Of a DNA stretch of 52,205 bases, positions 37,408 to 52,205 are shown piece by piece; position 1 is the first letter of the stretch, and every line of letters begins with the position of its first letter. Position numbers and translations under genes: made by a program. Source of the DNA: Leptospira gomenensis (lineage in GTDB: Bacteria; Spirochaetota; Leptospiria; Leptospirales; Leptospiraceae). A model generated the notes under the pieces. That model ran no database searches, was not told the origin of the DNA, and worked only from the letters and a program-made list of their open reading frames with translations. Where the stretch lies: positions 1 to 52,205 of the forward strand of contig NZ_RQFA01000079.1 in NCBI RefSeq assembly GCF_004770155.1, read 5' to 3'.

Positions 37408-38928
37408 TCAAAAGAAAATGGTCATAGAAACCCCGACGCTCCAAATATATCCTCCATAGGCGTAATTCGGGTTTCTTTCCGTGGGATTGTACTTATTTAC
37501 TTCCATAGCTTTCAGCTGATGATTTTCCACGACCAAATCAAAGACGATCGGCTTTTTCAAACGATTCATAAATCGAAACGTCGTAGGGCTAAATATATAA
37601 GAAAATCCTAAACTAAATATATTACGATCGGAATCCATCCAGTTGTTCGTTCCCGGCATGGAAGGAAGCGGTGTGGGGCGGGTGGCAAAACCCAATCTCG
37701 TCTTTAAAAATTTGAAAAGAGCGTATTCCGCGCCGATACGGAAGTTCGTCGTATCATGAAGATAAAAGGCTTCCGAATATTTTTCCTTGATTCTCGAAAC
37801 CTTAAACTGGCTCCAAATTTCTCGATTCGCATCCAAACTCAAGACAAGCCGATCGTTGGGACGAAAGGCGATACCGTAAGAAAACACCCTCGGATTAAAT
37901 CCGTCTAAAATCGCAAGGTCGAAGTCCAATTGAATTCCTAAAACCGTTGCCTGCGCTCGTGCCGGAACGGGATCGATCTGCATAAGGGTTTCTCGTTTAT
38001 AGGAAGCACCTAAGCTGAATTTTCCGTACGTGAATTGTAAACCGTACGTCGGGTTAACCAAAGGTTTTACGGTAAGTATGACCTGCGAATTCGGAGAAAC
38101 AGGATCGGGAGAAATCGGAACATCCTTCATCAAAATACTTCCGCTCCCTCCGGCGAGGGCGGTAAAGCCGATTCCGGCAAAAATTCTGTCTTTCCAAATT
38201 TCTAAACCTAAGCCGCCCATGATCGTAGGTCGTTCGTTGCTTATGCCCTGTTGCAGATAACGTGGTACCGTGGGATTTTGATCGTTTATAGTCAGAAGAT
38301 TTCCGGATCCGGGAACCAGTGCGTTGATACCGAATCGAATTCCTCTGCCGATATCGAACATATCGTTCAGATTGAGAGTAAGCCCTAAACCTACGAAACT
38401 ATCCTGAATTTTATCGATACTTTGATTTCGAGGAGCCGTCGTATGCGATGTCGGATTAGCATAATGATATTGAAACGTAAGTTCATGGACGTTTCGTTCG
38501 GGACGATTGAGGGGCTTGTATTTCAGAACGTCCTTCGTAAATCCTTCCTTTGTGTCGCCCCAAAGTCGCTTGTACCAAGGACCGGTCGCGACGATCGGCT
38601 GTGTCGCCGGATCAGTAACTAAAGAATCGGCGGTTTGGGTTGCGGAAGTAGTGTCCTTATTTTCGGGAATTTCCTGGTCTTTATTTCGGGCTTCTTTTTC
38701 TATACCTGCGAGAATCAAATCTCCTTCCGACAAACGCCCCAAACCCGCAGGATTGTAAAAAACCGCCGAAGAATTGTTGACGATCGCAGTCACCGCACTT
38801 CCCATCCCGGCCGCTGCAGGATGAGCGCCGTAGATGTCTCCGTAACTTCCCGCATGCAAGTCATTTCGCAAAACGATCCCAAAAAGTACGCCGATTTCTA
38901 GGATTCTTTTTAACTTTAAATGTTCCAA
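37408..38928 (-). CDS. FadL/OmpP1-like outer membrane protein
   Basis: 506 aa, probable TTG start at 38928 with GGTAGG upstream. A short signal peptide (VLFGIVLRNDLHAG) is followed by the motif typical of FadL-like and related outer-membrane proteins: AAAGMGSAVTAIVNNSSAVFYNPAGL (about 37-62). The rest shows amphipathic strands with regular Gly and aromatic residues, and a C-terminus ending in IFF, compatible with insertion by the BAM machinery. A hydrophilic loop of about 60 residues (75-135) follows the motif. Such barrels import hydrophobic compounds such as long-chain fatty acids; the ligand here is not known. It stands alone, 181 bases from the ClC gene. Confidence 0.87.
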   Translation of the reverse strand: MEHLKLKRILEIGVLFGIVLRNDLHAGSYGDIYGAHPAAAGMGSAVTAIVNNSSAVFYNPAGLGRLSEGDLILAGIEKEARNKDQEIPENKDTTSATQTADSLVTDPATQPIVATGPWYKRLWGDTKEGFTKDVLKYKPLNRPERNVHELTFQYHYANPTSHTTAPRNQSIDKIQDSFVGLGLTLNLNDMFDIGRGIRFGINALVPGSGNLLTINDQNPTVPRYLQQGISNERPTIMGGLGLEIWKDRIFAGIGFTALAGGSGSILMKDVPISPDPVSPNSQVILTVKPLVNPTYGLQFTYGKFSLGASYKRETLMQIDPVPARAQATVLGIQLDFDLAILDGFNPRVFSYGIAFRPNDRLVLSLDANREIWSQFKVSRIKEKYSEAFYLHDTTNFRIGAEYALFKFLKTRLGFATRPTPLPSMPGTNNWMDSDRNIFSLGFSYIFSPTTFRFMNRLKKPIVFDLVVENHQLKAMEVNKYNPTERNPNYAYGGYIWSVGVSMTIFF

Positions 38929-39109
38929 ATTCGCCTACCCTCTTTCCCTCCCGAAGCAAAGGAAGATCCAATCCGAGGACAACCGGCTTTACTGCTTATT
39001 ATTAAATACCAGTTGTTTTTAAAAAGTAGGGGTATTTTATAAGCTGGGCATAAAAAGTCGAGAAAAATATCGAAAAAATTAGAGCGTACGCTACAATCAG
39101 AAATTTGAT

Positions 39110-40978
39110 CTACAACTTTGCTTCGGATGAGGCGGGTTTCGAAAGTTTCGGAAACGTATTTTCAAAATAAATTTTCATTAGATCGGCGAAACGTAAATAA
39201 CCGATAAACGTCCCGTTTTCCAGGATCGCAATCTTATCAAGATCCTGATCGATCAAGGATTTGAGCAAACCCGCTAGGGAATCTTCGGGACCACCAACAG
39301 GAGCTTCCGTATCGATCACATCGCCGACGGTGATCAGATTCCCGGCGGAGTTTCGCGATTCCAAAGTATGTCTGACTTTTCGTAACGACAAAATTCCCAG
39401 ATAACGGTTTTCCCGATTTAAAACGACGTAATCGCTGGCTTGAATCTTCAACGCCTCTTCTTCCAATTCGGAAAGAAGTCTGTTCTCGTACGTTACGGCG
39501 ATTTTCCGTAAACGATCCCGATACGAATTCACCGATAACTCCTCCAAAAAGTCCCGATTCATATCCCAAAAATGCGCCGGAGATTGGAAACGATTCTCTT
39601 TTTGAGCCTTATACAAACTCAATTTATGACTTAAGACGAACGTCAAAATCGAAACCACCATCAACGGCGGTAATAACGTATAACTTCCGATCATTTCGCA
39701 GATCATGATCATTCCTGCGATGGGAGCGCTTGCTACTCCCGCGTAAAAAGCTCCCATTCCGACGAGTATAAACGAGGTTACGGAAAGATCCGGATACATT
39801 AGAATTTTTGCAAGTGTTCCGACTCCGCCCCCGAGCATACCTCCGATAAACAGCGAAGGTCCGAACATTCCCGCTGAACCGCCGGTTCCGATGGTAAACG
39901 AGGTGGTTATCATTTTCATTCCGGCGAGGATAAAAAACAGAAAGACCAACCATAATCCGGCGTCACGATACAGAACCGAAAACAACCCTTGTGTTCCGAC
40001 CGGATCTTTTCCGTCCAAAGCGACTTGAAGGATTCCGGCACCGGTTCCGATCGTTTCCGGCAGAAAAAGCCCCACCGTTCCCACGACGATTCCACCTAAC
40101 GCAGGTTTAATGATCGGAGATATACGCAATCCGGCGGAATAAGCCTGAATACGTCTGAAAAAACGGATGAAAATGTCCCCGCATATAAAACACAAAACGC
40201 CTAAAGCGAGATAGAATATCAGATCGGTATAACGGCTGAATTCCGTGTCTGCCACACGATAAACCGTCTTAAAACCGTTTAACGCGGAATATACGAGATA
40301 CGCGGAGACGGAGGAAATGATACACGGAATGAGGGAATCGCTTTCGATGTCCTCCCGGTAAATCATTTCCACCGAAGTGAGCGCTCCGCCCAAAGGAGCG
40401 TGAAAGATCGCCCCCAGACCGCCCGCGGTTCCGGCAAGAAGGAGCGTCCTCCTGGCTCTTGCGCCCGCTTTTAATAACGTCGCCAACAAAGAACCGAAAC
40501 CCGCCCCGATTTGGGAAATAGGACCTTCCTTTCCTCCGCTTCCTCCGCTTGCAAGAGTGAAGATCGTAGCGACGGATTTGATAAGCGAAACGACGGGATT
40601 CATCTTACCTTCGCGATTGTGAAAGGAATCGATCATCGCATCGGAGCCGGTTCCTCCCGATTCGGGTGAAAACTTATTTACGATCCAACCCGTAAGCAAA
40701 CCGCCAAAAATCGGAAGAAGAAAAAGAAACCAAGGCCGGTATTCGTCCGCAAAAGGAATCCCCCAATTCGACACGTCCTTGGGTTCGACTAAAAATTCGC
40801 CGGATGCGTGCGGTAAGGTCAGACCCGCGGCCCTTTCTAAAAACAGATATTCGCACACGGCGAGAAGTCGGGAAAATAAAAACGCTCCAAGTCCCGATAC
40901 GATACCGGTGAGAATACAATAGAAGTATAATGATCTTCTACCGCTGATTCTAAATAAAGGTTGTTTACTCTGCTCCAT
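39110..40978 (-). CDS. ClC-family chloride channel/transporter with C-terminal CBS domains
   Basis: 622 aa. The ClC selectivity motifs are present: GGTGSDA (108-114, the GSGIP position), GGKEGP (148-153, with Glu151 where the gating/proton-coupling Glu sits), and GGSAGMFGPSL. About ten hydrophobic helices cover residues 15-450. The remaining 150 residues are a pair of CBS-type modules (YLGILSLRKVRHTLES; FIGYLRFADLMKIYF), which in this family bind adenine nucleotides and regulate transport. The retained gating Glu argues for a Cl-/H+ antiporter rather than a passive channel. It has its own transcription unit and no obvious functional neighbour. Confidence 0.95.
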   Translation of the reverse strand: MEQSKQPLFRISGRRSLYFYCILTGIVSGLGAFLFSRLLAVCEYLFLERAAGLTLPHASGEFLVEPKDVSNWGIPFADEYRPWFLFLLPIFGGLLTGWIVNKFSPESGGTGSDAMIDSFHNREGKMNPVVSLIKSVATIFTLASGGSGGKEGPISQIGAGFGSLLATLLKAGARARRTLLLAGTAGGLGAIFHAPLGGALTSVEMIYREDIESDSLIPCIISSVSAYLVYSALNGFKTVYRVADTEFSRYTDLIFYLALGVLCFICGDIFIRFFRRIQAYSAGLRISPIIKPALGGIVVGTVGLFLPETIGTGAGILQVALDGKDPVGTQGLFSVLYRDAGLWLVFLFFILAGMKMITTSFTIGTGGSAGMFGPSLFIGGMLGGGVGTLAKILMYPDLSVTSFILVGMGAFYAGVASAPIAGMIMICEMIGSYTLLPPLMVVSILTFVLSHKLSLYKAQKENRFQSPAHFWDMNRDFLEELSVNSYRDRLRKIAVTYENRLLSELEEEALKIQASDYVVLNRENRYLGILSLRKVRHTLESRNSAGNLITVGDVIDTEAPVGGPEDSLAGLLKSLIDQDLDKIAILENGTFIGYLRFADLMKIYFENTFPKLSKPASSEAKL

Positions 40979-41043
40979 CTTTGTAAGAATCGCGAATTTC
41001 GAATGAAAGGAATACGATACGGTTCATCCGCGAACGGTACGAA

Positions 41044-41852
41044 TTAATAACGAAACGAATACGACAACTCGAAAAGACGATTGTGAGATGTCGTGTCCTC
41101 CAAAGCGCCGGTCATACGATACAACCTCGGAATCGCGAGAGCCGCGATAAAAACACCGCTGTATCTCGCCTCGAATACGTTACCGCTCGGACCTTCCTTT
41201 AGAAAAAGATTGTCCCACATACTTTTTTTATGATTGTTGTTCATCACGAAATAATACGCCAATCCGCCTACGATCAAATCCGCCAAAAAGTAAAACGAGG
41301 AACGAATAAACGTATCACCGGAAAGATAAACCGGGGATTTTCTGGAATTATAAAGGACCGAAAACACGGGTGAAACGAGATTCAATCCCTGGGAAATCAG
41401 ATGCGATTTACGCTCCAACCTTTCCCCTTTTTCCTCGGTACGGGAAGGATCGGTAACGGTCCCGATTCCCGCGGCGTCTCGTTTCGTCAATTCTTCCTTA
41501 AAGTAATTTCGAAACGCCTTTTCCATTCCTGCTTTCGAAGTTTCGATGCGCAAAATACTTACGTTTTCGCGTTTCGCGAATTCGCCGAGATAAACGTTGA
41601 AGGAATATCTGGAATACCACGGATTCGTATAATGATATTTGAATCCTTTCGTGTTTTTACTGAACTTGATCGAACCTTCCGCGAACTTATTCAAGGATTC
41701 AAAAACCTTCATGTTGTTGTCTTCGATATTTCCCTGTAACTCGATCACTTCGGAGGCGGAAAGCGAAACGGAGCAAAAAAGGAGAATCAAAACGATTCCG
41801 AAAACGAACGGGGTTTGAATCGGAATTCCCGTCCGGATTTTCTGGGAAACAT

Positions 41853-41856
<4 letters not shown>
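41044..41856 (-). CDS. Exported hypothetical protein coupled to the CPBP protease
   Basis: 270 aa with a signal peptide (FGIVLILLFCSVSLSAS), a mixed domain (30-150), a hydrophobic stretch around 180-205 (FYFLADLIVGGLAYYFV) and a C-terminus ending in ELSYSFRY, an aromatic end that could suit an outer-membrane strand. No family recognised. The ATG overlaps the stop of the upstream CPBP protease gene by 4 bases (41853-41856), so the two are translationally coupled; it may be a partner or substrate of that membrane protease. That link is only inferred. Confidence 0.78.
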
Positions 41857-42764
<908 letters not shown>

Positions 42765-42798
42765 TTCTGTCTCTTTTTTTGCGTCATTGTTTTTTTAA

Positions 42799-43739
<941 letters not shown>

Positions 43740-43747
<8 letters not shown>

Positions 43748-44822
43748 GAAATTTTTTCTTTTTTCGGTCGTTTTGATTTGTGTCTGTTCCGTATTTTTCG
43801 GAATCGTCTTCATCCGATCCATTGGCATTTCCACGGAAACGTATCTAACGGATTCGCCGTTCGAATTGGGAAAGAACAATCATCTTCTCGAAGCGGAATG
43901 GATCCACAAAGAAGTCCTGGATCGTCCCTACGGAATCGCGATCGATTCCGGCGGTTCGATTTATACGGGTACCGCCGATCGCAGAATCGTACGCATTCGG
44001 ACCAACGAAAAGACGGAAACCTTCGCATTGTTAGGCGGAAGACCCTTGGGACTGGACTTCGATCAAGCTGGAAATCTTTTCGTATGTGTGGAAGAGGTAG
44101 GAATCGTCAGAATAGACAAAAACGGAAACGTGCGGACGGTGATTTCCGAACTTCCCGACGGAACTCCGCTTCGATTTCCCCACGGAATCGACGTCGCCCG
44201 AGACGGAAGGATTTTTTTCACCGTTTCCAGCTTAGAACATTCCTGGGATAATTCCTTTTTGGAGGAACTATCCGCCAAACCCGAAGGAATGATTTTGATC
44301 GCGGAACCTGATTTTAGTAAATTAGAAATTTTGAATCAAGAATTGTATTATCCCGCGGGAATCGCCTTATCCCGAGACGGACGTTTTTTACTCGTGTCCG
44401 AACCGTTTCGTCATAGGATATCGTCCGTTCCTTTGACCGGAAAAAAACGGGGGATAGAAAAATTCTTTCTTACCAATATTCCCGGAATTCCTACCTTGAT
44501 TTCCGGAAAGTCCGCGGCATTTTGGATCGGAATTCCATATTATAGAAATGAAATATTGGATCGTATTCAGGAATATCCCGAGATCAAAAATTTACTAAGC
44601 GGATTGCCCGCGTTTTTTTTCGTTCAAAAAAACCCCAGAGGGTTAGTCGTTTCGATGAACGATTTCGGCGACGTCATGGCAAACTATCAGGATTTCACCG
44701 GTTCTTCGATTTCTGGAATTACTGCCGTTTTGGAACACGCGGGAAATATTTTTCTAGTCTCTTCGACCTCGGGAAAAATCGCGAAAATGAAACCCGTAGT
44801 CGAAGAAATTAGATTTTTTTAA
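43740..44822 (+). CDS. Membrane-anchored SMP-30/strictosidine-synthase-like beta-propeller
   Basis: 360 aa with an N-terminal membrane anchor (residues 5-28). The body has six-bladed propeller rhythm: DRPYGIAIDSGGSIYTG, GRPLGLDFDQAGNLFV, RFPHGIDVARDGRIFFT, YYPAGIALSRDGRFLLV and NPRGLVVSMNDFGDV, as in SMP-30/gluconolactonase and strictosidine-synthase-like proteins (the APMAP type is close). Such proteins are lactonases or arylesterases with a central metal; the activity here is unknown. It overlaps the M23 peptidase gene and is convergent with cysI (5 bases between stops), so it ends this two-gene unit. Confidence 0.88.
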
Positions 44823-44827
44823 TATTC

Positions 44828-46510
44828 TTAAAAAGAACCGATCGCCTGTCTAAATTTGTCCAAAGGAAAACGGTTTACATAGTCCCCGAATTTTTCTCCG
44901 GGATTTCCCTCTTCCTTCCAAAGTACGAACACTTTTTCCAGTTGTGCCGGAATGTCGGCGAGGGCGATTTTCTTCGCTACGTAATCCCCCACTTTCGTTC
45001 CCGCCGCGTCCGCACCGAAAAACAGGGAGTATTTTCCTCCTGCTTGTTGACCGACGATACCTACTTCCGCGGAATAAGGACGGGCGCATCCGTTTGGACA
45101 ACCGGTCATGCGGACGACGGGCGCTCGATCGCTCAATCCGAGTTTATCGAGAACCTTTTGAATTCCGTTGAGAAGTTCTGGAAAGGAGCGTTCCGATTCG
45201 GTCAAAGCGAGAGCACAAGTCGGAAGCGCGGGACACGCGAGAGCCCGATCGAACAACGGAGAAGGGCTTTTCGCGCTTACATTCAATTCTTCTAATCTTT
45301 TTTCGATCTTCGGACGGTCCTCTTTTTTGATCCCCATAAGAATCAGATCCTGGTCCGCGCTGATCTGAACGTCCAACTTGTAACCGCCTATGATTTCGCG
45401 TAACGCGGATTTCAACGGTTTACCGGGAACGTCCTTGATGCGGCCCGCAAGCGTGTGAAACCCGAGAGCCAAAGTTCCGTCTTCCCTTTCGGACCAACCG
45501 AGATAGGAAGGGATTTCCCAAGCGGGAAGTTGTTTATTTACGTCGAACTTGGCTTTGGAGCGGGATTCCACTTCGGTGCGGAACCATTCCACACCTTTAT
45601 CAGCAAGAACGTATTTTAAACGCGCGTGTTTACGATTGGTTCTGTCTCCGAAATCGCGGTGAGCCGTAACGATCGCTTCCGCAACCGGAATCAATTGCGC
45701 TTCCGGAACCCAACCCAACAAACTCGCCGCCCTCGCGAACGTTTCCGGTTTGTTATGCGTCATTCCGAAACCGCCTCCAGCAAACACGAAATAGCCGTCG
45801 ATTTGTCCGGAGGAACTCAGCGTCGCGGCAAAACCCATGTCGTTTGCATAAAGATCGACGGTGTTGTTTCCGGCCAACGTAACCGCGATTTTGAATTTAC
45901 GGGGAAGATAGGTTTTTCCGTAAATAGGATCGTCCTGATCCTTATTGACTTGTTTGTCTCCGAGCCAGACTTCGGCGTAAGCGTTGGTTTTATATTTGAA
46001 GTGATCGGATAGAAGTTGCGCCACTCCGTCCAAAAGGGAAAGATCCTTTTTCCCGAGCGGGTTCACAGCCTGAGTTACGTTACGAACAACGTCTCCGCAG
46101 GCCCCCATGCTGGAAAGATTGATTCGATCGATCTCTCGCATAACATCCCTTAAATGAAAGATGCGGAGAGTGTGAAGTTGTACGGATTGTCTCGTCGTCA
46201 ACCGAATCGCACCGCCTCCGAACTTATCTCCCAAGTTGTCCCAGACCAGATATTGTTCGGCGGTAAGCCTTCCTCCGGGAATTCTTCCGCGGATCATAAA
46301 ACTGGTCGGAGCTTCGATGTCGTTTCCGTTTTCGTCCTTTTTGCGGTCCCGATCTTTTTGTTGATAGAGTCCGTGGAACTTAAGAAGTTGTTTTTCCTCT
46401 TCTTCGTACGAATCGATATTGCGGTCCAAACCTTCCGCGATCTTTCCTCTCAGATTATTCGAGTTGAGTTTGATTTCTTCCACGGGGGACAATTCTTTAG
46501 TTTCTGACAT
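44828..46510 (-). CDS. cysI: Assimilatory sulfite reductase hemoprotein (siroheme/4Fe-4S)
   Basis: 560 aa, standard length. It reduces sulfite to sulfide by six electrons on a siroheme coupled to a 4Fe-4S cluster. Cluster ligands are Cys426, Cys432 (CPALPTC), Cys471 and Cys475 (GCPNGC), the last being the shared siroheme ligand. The two-fold sulfite-reductase repeat is visible (RLTTRQSVQLH in the first half, a second substrate-side half from about 330). It ends the sulfate-assimilation operon, 38 bases after the siroheme dehydrogenase gene. No cysJ flavoprotein gene lies in the window, so the electron donor (a CysJ elsewhere, or ferredoxin) is unresolved. Confidence 0.95.
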   Translation of the reverse strand: MSETKELSPVEEIKLNSNNLRGKIAEGLDRNIDSYEEEEKQLLKFHGLYQQKDRDRKKDENGNDIEAPTSFMIRGRIPGGRLTAEQYLVWDNLGDKFGGGAIRLTTRQSVQLHTLRIFHLRDVMREIDRINLSSMGACGDVVRNVTQAVNPLGKKDLSLLDGVAQLLSDHFKYKTNAYAEVWLGDKQVNKDQDDPIYGKTYLPRKFKIAVTLAGNNTVDLYANDMGFAATLSSSGQIDGYFVFAGGGFGMTHNKPETFARAASLLGWVPEAQLIPVAEAIVTAHRDFGDRTNRKHARLKYVLADKGVEWFRTEVESRSKAKFDVNKQLPAWEIPSYLGWSEREDGTLALGFHTLAGRIKDVPGKPLKSALREIIGGYKLDVQISADQDLILMGIKKEDRPKIEKRLEELNVSAKSPSPLFDRALACPALPTCALALTESERSFPELLNGIQKVLDKLGLSDRAPVVRMTGCPNGCARPYSAEVGIVGQQAGGKYSLFFGADAAGTKVGDYVAKKIALADIPAQLEKVFVLWKEEGNPGEKFGDYVNRFPLDKFRQAIGSF

Positions 46511-46548
46511 AACTTAGCCTTTTACCTTTTTGGGAGTTTATAATTTCG

Positions 46549-47153
46549 TTATATTGTTCCCCGACCGGAGGGGAGTTTAAAGTATTCTTCCCTGAGGGAC
46601 AGAATCAGATTTTGCAGCGCTTTTTTCCTTTTGTCGGCGTCGGGAAGAATCGTTTTTAATTCTTTTCTGAATTCGATCAGATCGAGAAATTCGGCCTCGT
46701 GGTCTTCCGGAATCAATTCATCTAACGTCGATTTAACGACTCCCGATAAACCGGCAAAACCTCCTTCCGTCGAAACCGCAACTCGTATCGGCCCGCGATT
46801 AAAAACAGCCGCGGAATAAAAATCGCAGTTAGCGGGGTTGTCCGCGCAGTTGATCCAAATTTTCCAGGAATGAGCGTAGTCGCTGAGTCTTCGGTTCAAC
46901 TCGGGATCGTTGGTCGCGGAAAAAACCAAAGCTCTTCCTTGAAGATCGGAAAATTCCACGGCGCGATATTCGATTTTGATTTCGGGGTGATCCCTTAAAA
47001 TGGAACGAACCTCCGAACACGCCTCGAGACTGATTACGGAAATTTTTGCGCCGCAGTCTATCAGATGCGGAAGTTTTTCCAGAGCGACCTTGCCGCCTCC
47101 GATTAAAAGAACATTCTTATTTTCTAAATTAAGAAACGCCGGATATTTACGGC

Positions 47154-47157
<4 letters not shown>
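46549..47157 (-). CDS. Precorrin-2 dehydrogenase / sirohydrochlorin ferrochelatase
   Basis: 202 aa, corresponding to the N-terminal part of E. coli CysG (Met8p-like). The Rossmann motif GGGKVALEK (20-28) binds NAD, and the body (VFSATNDPELNRRLS, WINCADNPANCDFYSAAVFNRGPI) is typical of the family. It oxidises precorrin-2 to sirohydrochlorin and probably inserts iron, giving siroheme for CysI. In this organism the two CysG activities are separate proteins; its ATG overlaps the upstream methyltransferase stop by 4 bases. Confidence 0.93.
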
Positions 47158-47987
<830 letters not shown>

Positions 47988-47990
47988 CGA

Positions 47991-50154
<2,164 letters not shown>

Positions 50155-50158
<4 letters not shown>

Positions 50159-50892
50159 AACGCTCTTTTCGGACCCGATTTTTGACGGACGAGTTTACCG
50201 TCCACGACGTGCAATCCGCATTCTTGATTGTCGGCTTCCCACCACCATCTTCCGGCGCGAACGTCTTCGTCCGGTTGAACCGCCCTAGTACAAGGAGCGC
50301 ATCCGATGGAAGGAAAACCTTTTTTATGAAGAACGTTAACCGGAATTCTAAACGTGTCGATGTAATCTTGGGTTTTTTCCAAATCCCAATCTAAAAGCGG
50401 ATGATATTTTAAAATATTTCGGGACGAATCTAATTCCACTTTGGCGAGAGAATGTCTGGACTCCGATTGTTCCGCACGAATCCCCGTGATCCAAAGTTTC
50501 GCTCCGATCAAAGCTCTGTTGAGAGGTTCCACTTTGCGGATATGACAACATTCTTTTCGATTTTCTACCGATTCGTAAAAGCTGTCGGGGCCTTTGCGAT
50601 TGATCAGATTTTGGATCGATATAGTTTCCGGAAAAAAAGTTTCGATCCTTTTACCGTAACTTGCGTTAGTCAAACGATGAAGATCGTATGTCTCGTTAAA
50701 CAACCGGCCCGTATCCAAGGTAAAAACGCGGATATTCAGATTTCGTGAAAAAATGACGTGAGTGATCACCTGGTCTTCCAAACCGAGACTGGTGGAAAAA
50801 GCCGCAGAATCGCCGAATTCCTTGCTGATCCATTCCAAGGAATCTTCCAGGCTCAAAGGCGCAAGTTTCAGTTCTAACTCTTGCGGTGACAT
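50155..50892 (-). CDS. cysH: APS/PAPS reductase (thioredoxin-dependent, iron-sulfur type)
   Basis: 245 aa; first gene of the sulfate-assimilation operon. It carries both Cys pairs that bind a 4Fe-4S cluster (Cys115-Cys116 and Cys198-Cys201) and the catalytic ECGLH (Cys225). The cluster type generally reduces APS directly, which fits the absence of an APS kinase gene here: APS from CysDN would go to sulfite, then to sulfide by CysI. An arginine motif (GIRAEQSESR) is intact. Upstream (50893-51142) is the likely operon promoter. Confidence 0.95.
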
Positions 50893-51142
<250 letters not shown>

Positions 51143-52063
51143 ATGGAAATCGTTCGGATTTTAAGGGGTTTTTTTAGAAAAAATTCCCGAATTTATTCTT
51201 TATTATTCGGCCTTTACGGAACCGCATTCGTATTTCTTTTTTTAAACGAAGAATTTGGATTTCCGATTTTTTCTTCGCCAAACCTCCTTATCAAAATCTC
51301 CGGCTCCTGTTTTTTATACGGAATTCTGATTTTAGGATTCTACTTGGTTCTTTCTAAACGCAAAAAAGAAAAATTTAGACGAACCGGCGCGTTTGGTTTT
51401 CTTTTTTCGTTTTGGTTTTGTCTGGTCGTTTTGGAATTTTTGCAACCTCCGTATGAGAAAATTCTAATATTCTTACCTAAACCTTACATCTTTTGGGCCT
51501 GGAAGGTGTTAAAACAATTCACTCAGTTTTTTCCGTTATTATTGTTTCCGGTTTTATACGATTTTTATAGGAGCAAAATCGCGAAGATCCCGGATATCCC
51601 TTTCGAAAAAAAAGGAAATCCTTCCTATTTTCCCATTTTAGTCGGCGGTTTTGTTTTGGCCGGATTCGGATCTTTGATTCCCGGCTTTCAGGAATTTTAT
51701 CCGAGGGCTCCGTTGAGTTCGGAACAGCTTTTGTATCGTGCCAATTGGTTTACGACCCTATCGTTCGAGTTCGTGTATCTTTCCACGTTTTATTTTACGG
51801 AATTTTTCTTTCGGAAATTCTTAATTCGTTACCTGAGCGTCGCGGGTAAATACCATTCCGTAGGAATGGCGGCTCTCGTTTACGGTATCGTTCATTTTGA
51901 AAAACCGCAAGGTGAAATTCTAAGTTCTTTTTTCGGAGGTTTGGTGATGGGGGCTCTGAGTTTACGGACTCGTTCGATTCGCGGAGGTTTGTATGCGCAT
52001 ATTGCACTTGCCGCAGGTATGGAATTGTTTGCCGGTTTGTATGTTTGGAATCGCCTTTTTTAG
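51143..52063 (+). CDS. CPBP-like multi-pass membrane protein with degenerate protease motifs
   Basis: 306 aa with about eight hydrophobic segments. The C-terminal half follows the CPBP layout, but key residues are altered: TEFFFRK replaces the EExxxR motif (first Glu is Thr), GIVHFEK keeps the second-motif His, and YAHIALAAG keeps His but lacks the usual Asn. It is therefore probably a catalytically weakened or inactive relative, or a distinct membrane family with the same fold. It is divergent from cysH, with no functional link evident. Its stop overlaps the end of a convergent gene. Confidence 0.75.
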   Translation: MEIVRILRGFFRKNSRIYSLLFGLYGTAFVFLFLNEEFGFPIFSSPNLLIKISGSCFLYGILILGFYLVLSKRKKEKFRRTGAFGFLFSFWFCLVVLEFLQPPYEKILIFLPKPYIFWAWKVLKQFTQFFPLLLFPVLYDFYRSKIAKIPDIPFEKKGNPSYFPILVGGFVLAGFGSLIPGFQEFYPRAPLSSEQLLYRANWFTTLSFEFVYLSTFYFTEFFFRKFLIRYLSVAGKYHSVGMAALVYGIVHFEKPQGEILSSFFGGLVMGALSLRTRSIRGGLYAHIALAAGMELFAGLYVWNRLF

Positions 52064-52205
52064 GAATCGTAGAGAGTTGGGTGGTTGTACACGTAAAAGC
52101 TGTGTTCCGGTTCGCAGTTTAGGATTCGGGCGATCCGGTTGCTGGAGAGATCGAGGTGGAGAATATAATTGTAGATCTTGTGGAAGGTAGGACCTCCATC
52201 ATTCA
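52060..52205 (-). CDS. 3' end of an unrecognised convergent gene
   Basis: A minus-strand frame enters from the right edge and stops with TAA at 52060-52062 after 47 full codons. The composition looks like protein ([15 protein letters not shown]-terminus [12 protein letters not shown]), with no stops and normal codon use, while the other minus-strand frame checked here is interrupted. It overlaps the CPBP-like gene's stop by 4 bases. Too little is visible to name it. Confidence 0.5.
   Translation of the reverse strand, partial: NDGGPTFHKIYNYILHLDLSSNRIARILNCEPEHSFYVYNHPTLYDS

Overview
The window reads as chromosomal DNA of a Leptospira species. Evidence for this is the relaxed spirochaetal lipoboxes, a giant (over 4,000 residue) coiled-coil protein of a kind I know only from Leptospira, frequent TTG/GTG starts, and a cobalamin-riboswitch lipoprotein/CobTSC locus. 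Hand-counted 60-base stretches in genes give about 45-48% G+C, which suggests one of the higher-GC Leptospira rather than L. interrogans-like genomes. The species cannot be named from this.

Region 1 (1-24.3 kb, all minus strand) is accessory-looking and toxin-like. In transcription order it holds: a small membrane protein (240 aa); a giant 4,478-aa protein whose start overlaps the stop before it; an AT-rich exported 283-aa protein that starts one base after the giant's stop, laid out like an immunity gene behind a polymorphic toxin; about 0.8 kb of AT-rich gene-free DNA with a 34-nt direct repeat; a ~1,480-aa lipoprotein whose N-terminal third aligns by eye with the pore-forming part of anthrax protective antigen (PA) and whose C-terminus looks like a beta-propeller; and a very large SpvB/FG-GAP lipoprotein, like the B component of Tc toxins, which is still open at the left edge. 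A PA-like pore protein beside a Tc-B-like cocoon protein is the most unusual feature here.

Region 2 (24.5-32 kb) has a minus-strand FAD amine oxidase divergent from a plus-strand cobalamin operon. A B12 riboswitch leads two lipoproteins, an ECF-type S-component-like membrane protein, CobT, CobS and a CobC-like phosphatase, followed by a von Willebrand A lipoprotein-like protein. Together they look like B12/precursor capture, uptake and nucleotide-loop assembly. cobT, cobS and cobC all appear to start with TTG and overlap the gene before.

Region 3 (32-44.8 kb) is mostly envelope functions: tandem MuiA-family (DUF4139/DUF4140) proteins, a sterol-desaturase-superfamily hydroxylase, a FadL-like outer-membrane protein, a ClC transporter with CBS domains, a CPBP protease with an exported partner, a LysM/M23 peptidase and an SMP-30-like propeller.

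Region 4 (44.8-50.9 kb) is a compact minus-strand assimilatory sulfate reduction operon in the order cysH-cysD-cysN-SUMT-precorrin-2 dehydrogenase/ferrochelatase-cysI. It makes both sulfide and the siroheme that CysI needs. The window ends with a degenerate CPBP-like membrane protein and the 3' end of a convergent, unrecognised gene. I saw no tRNA, rRNA, CRISPR array or insertion sequence.
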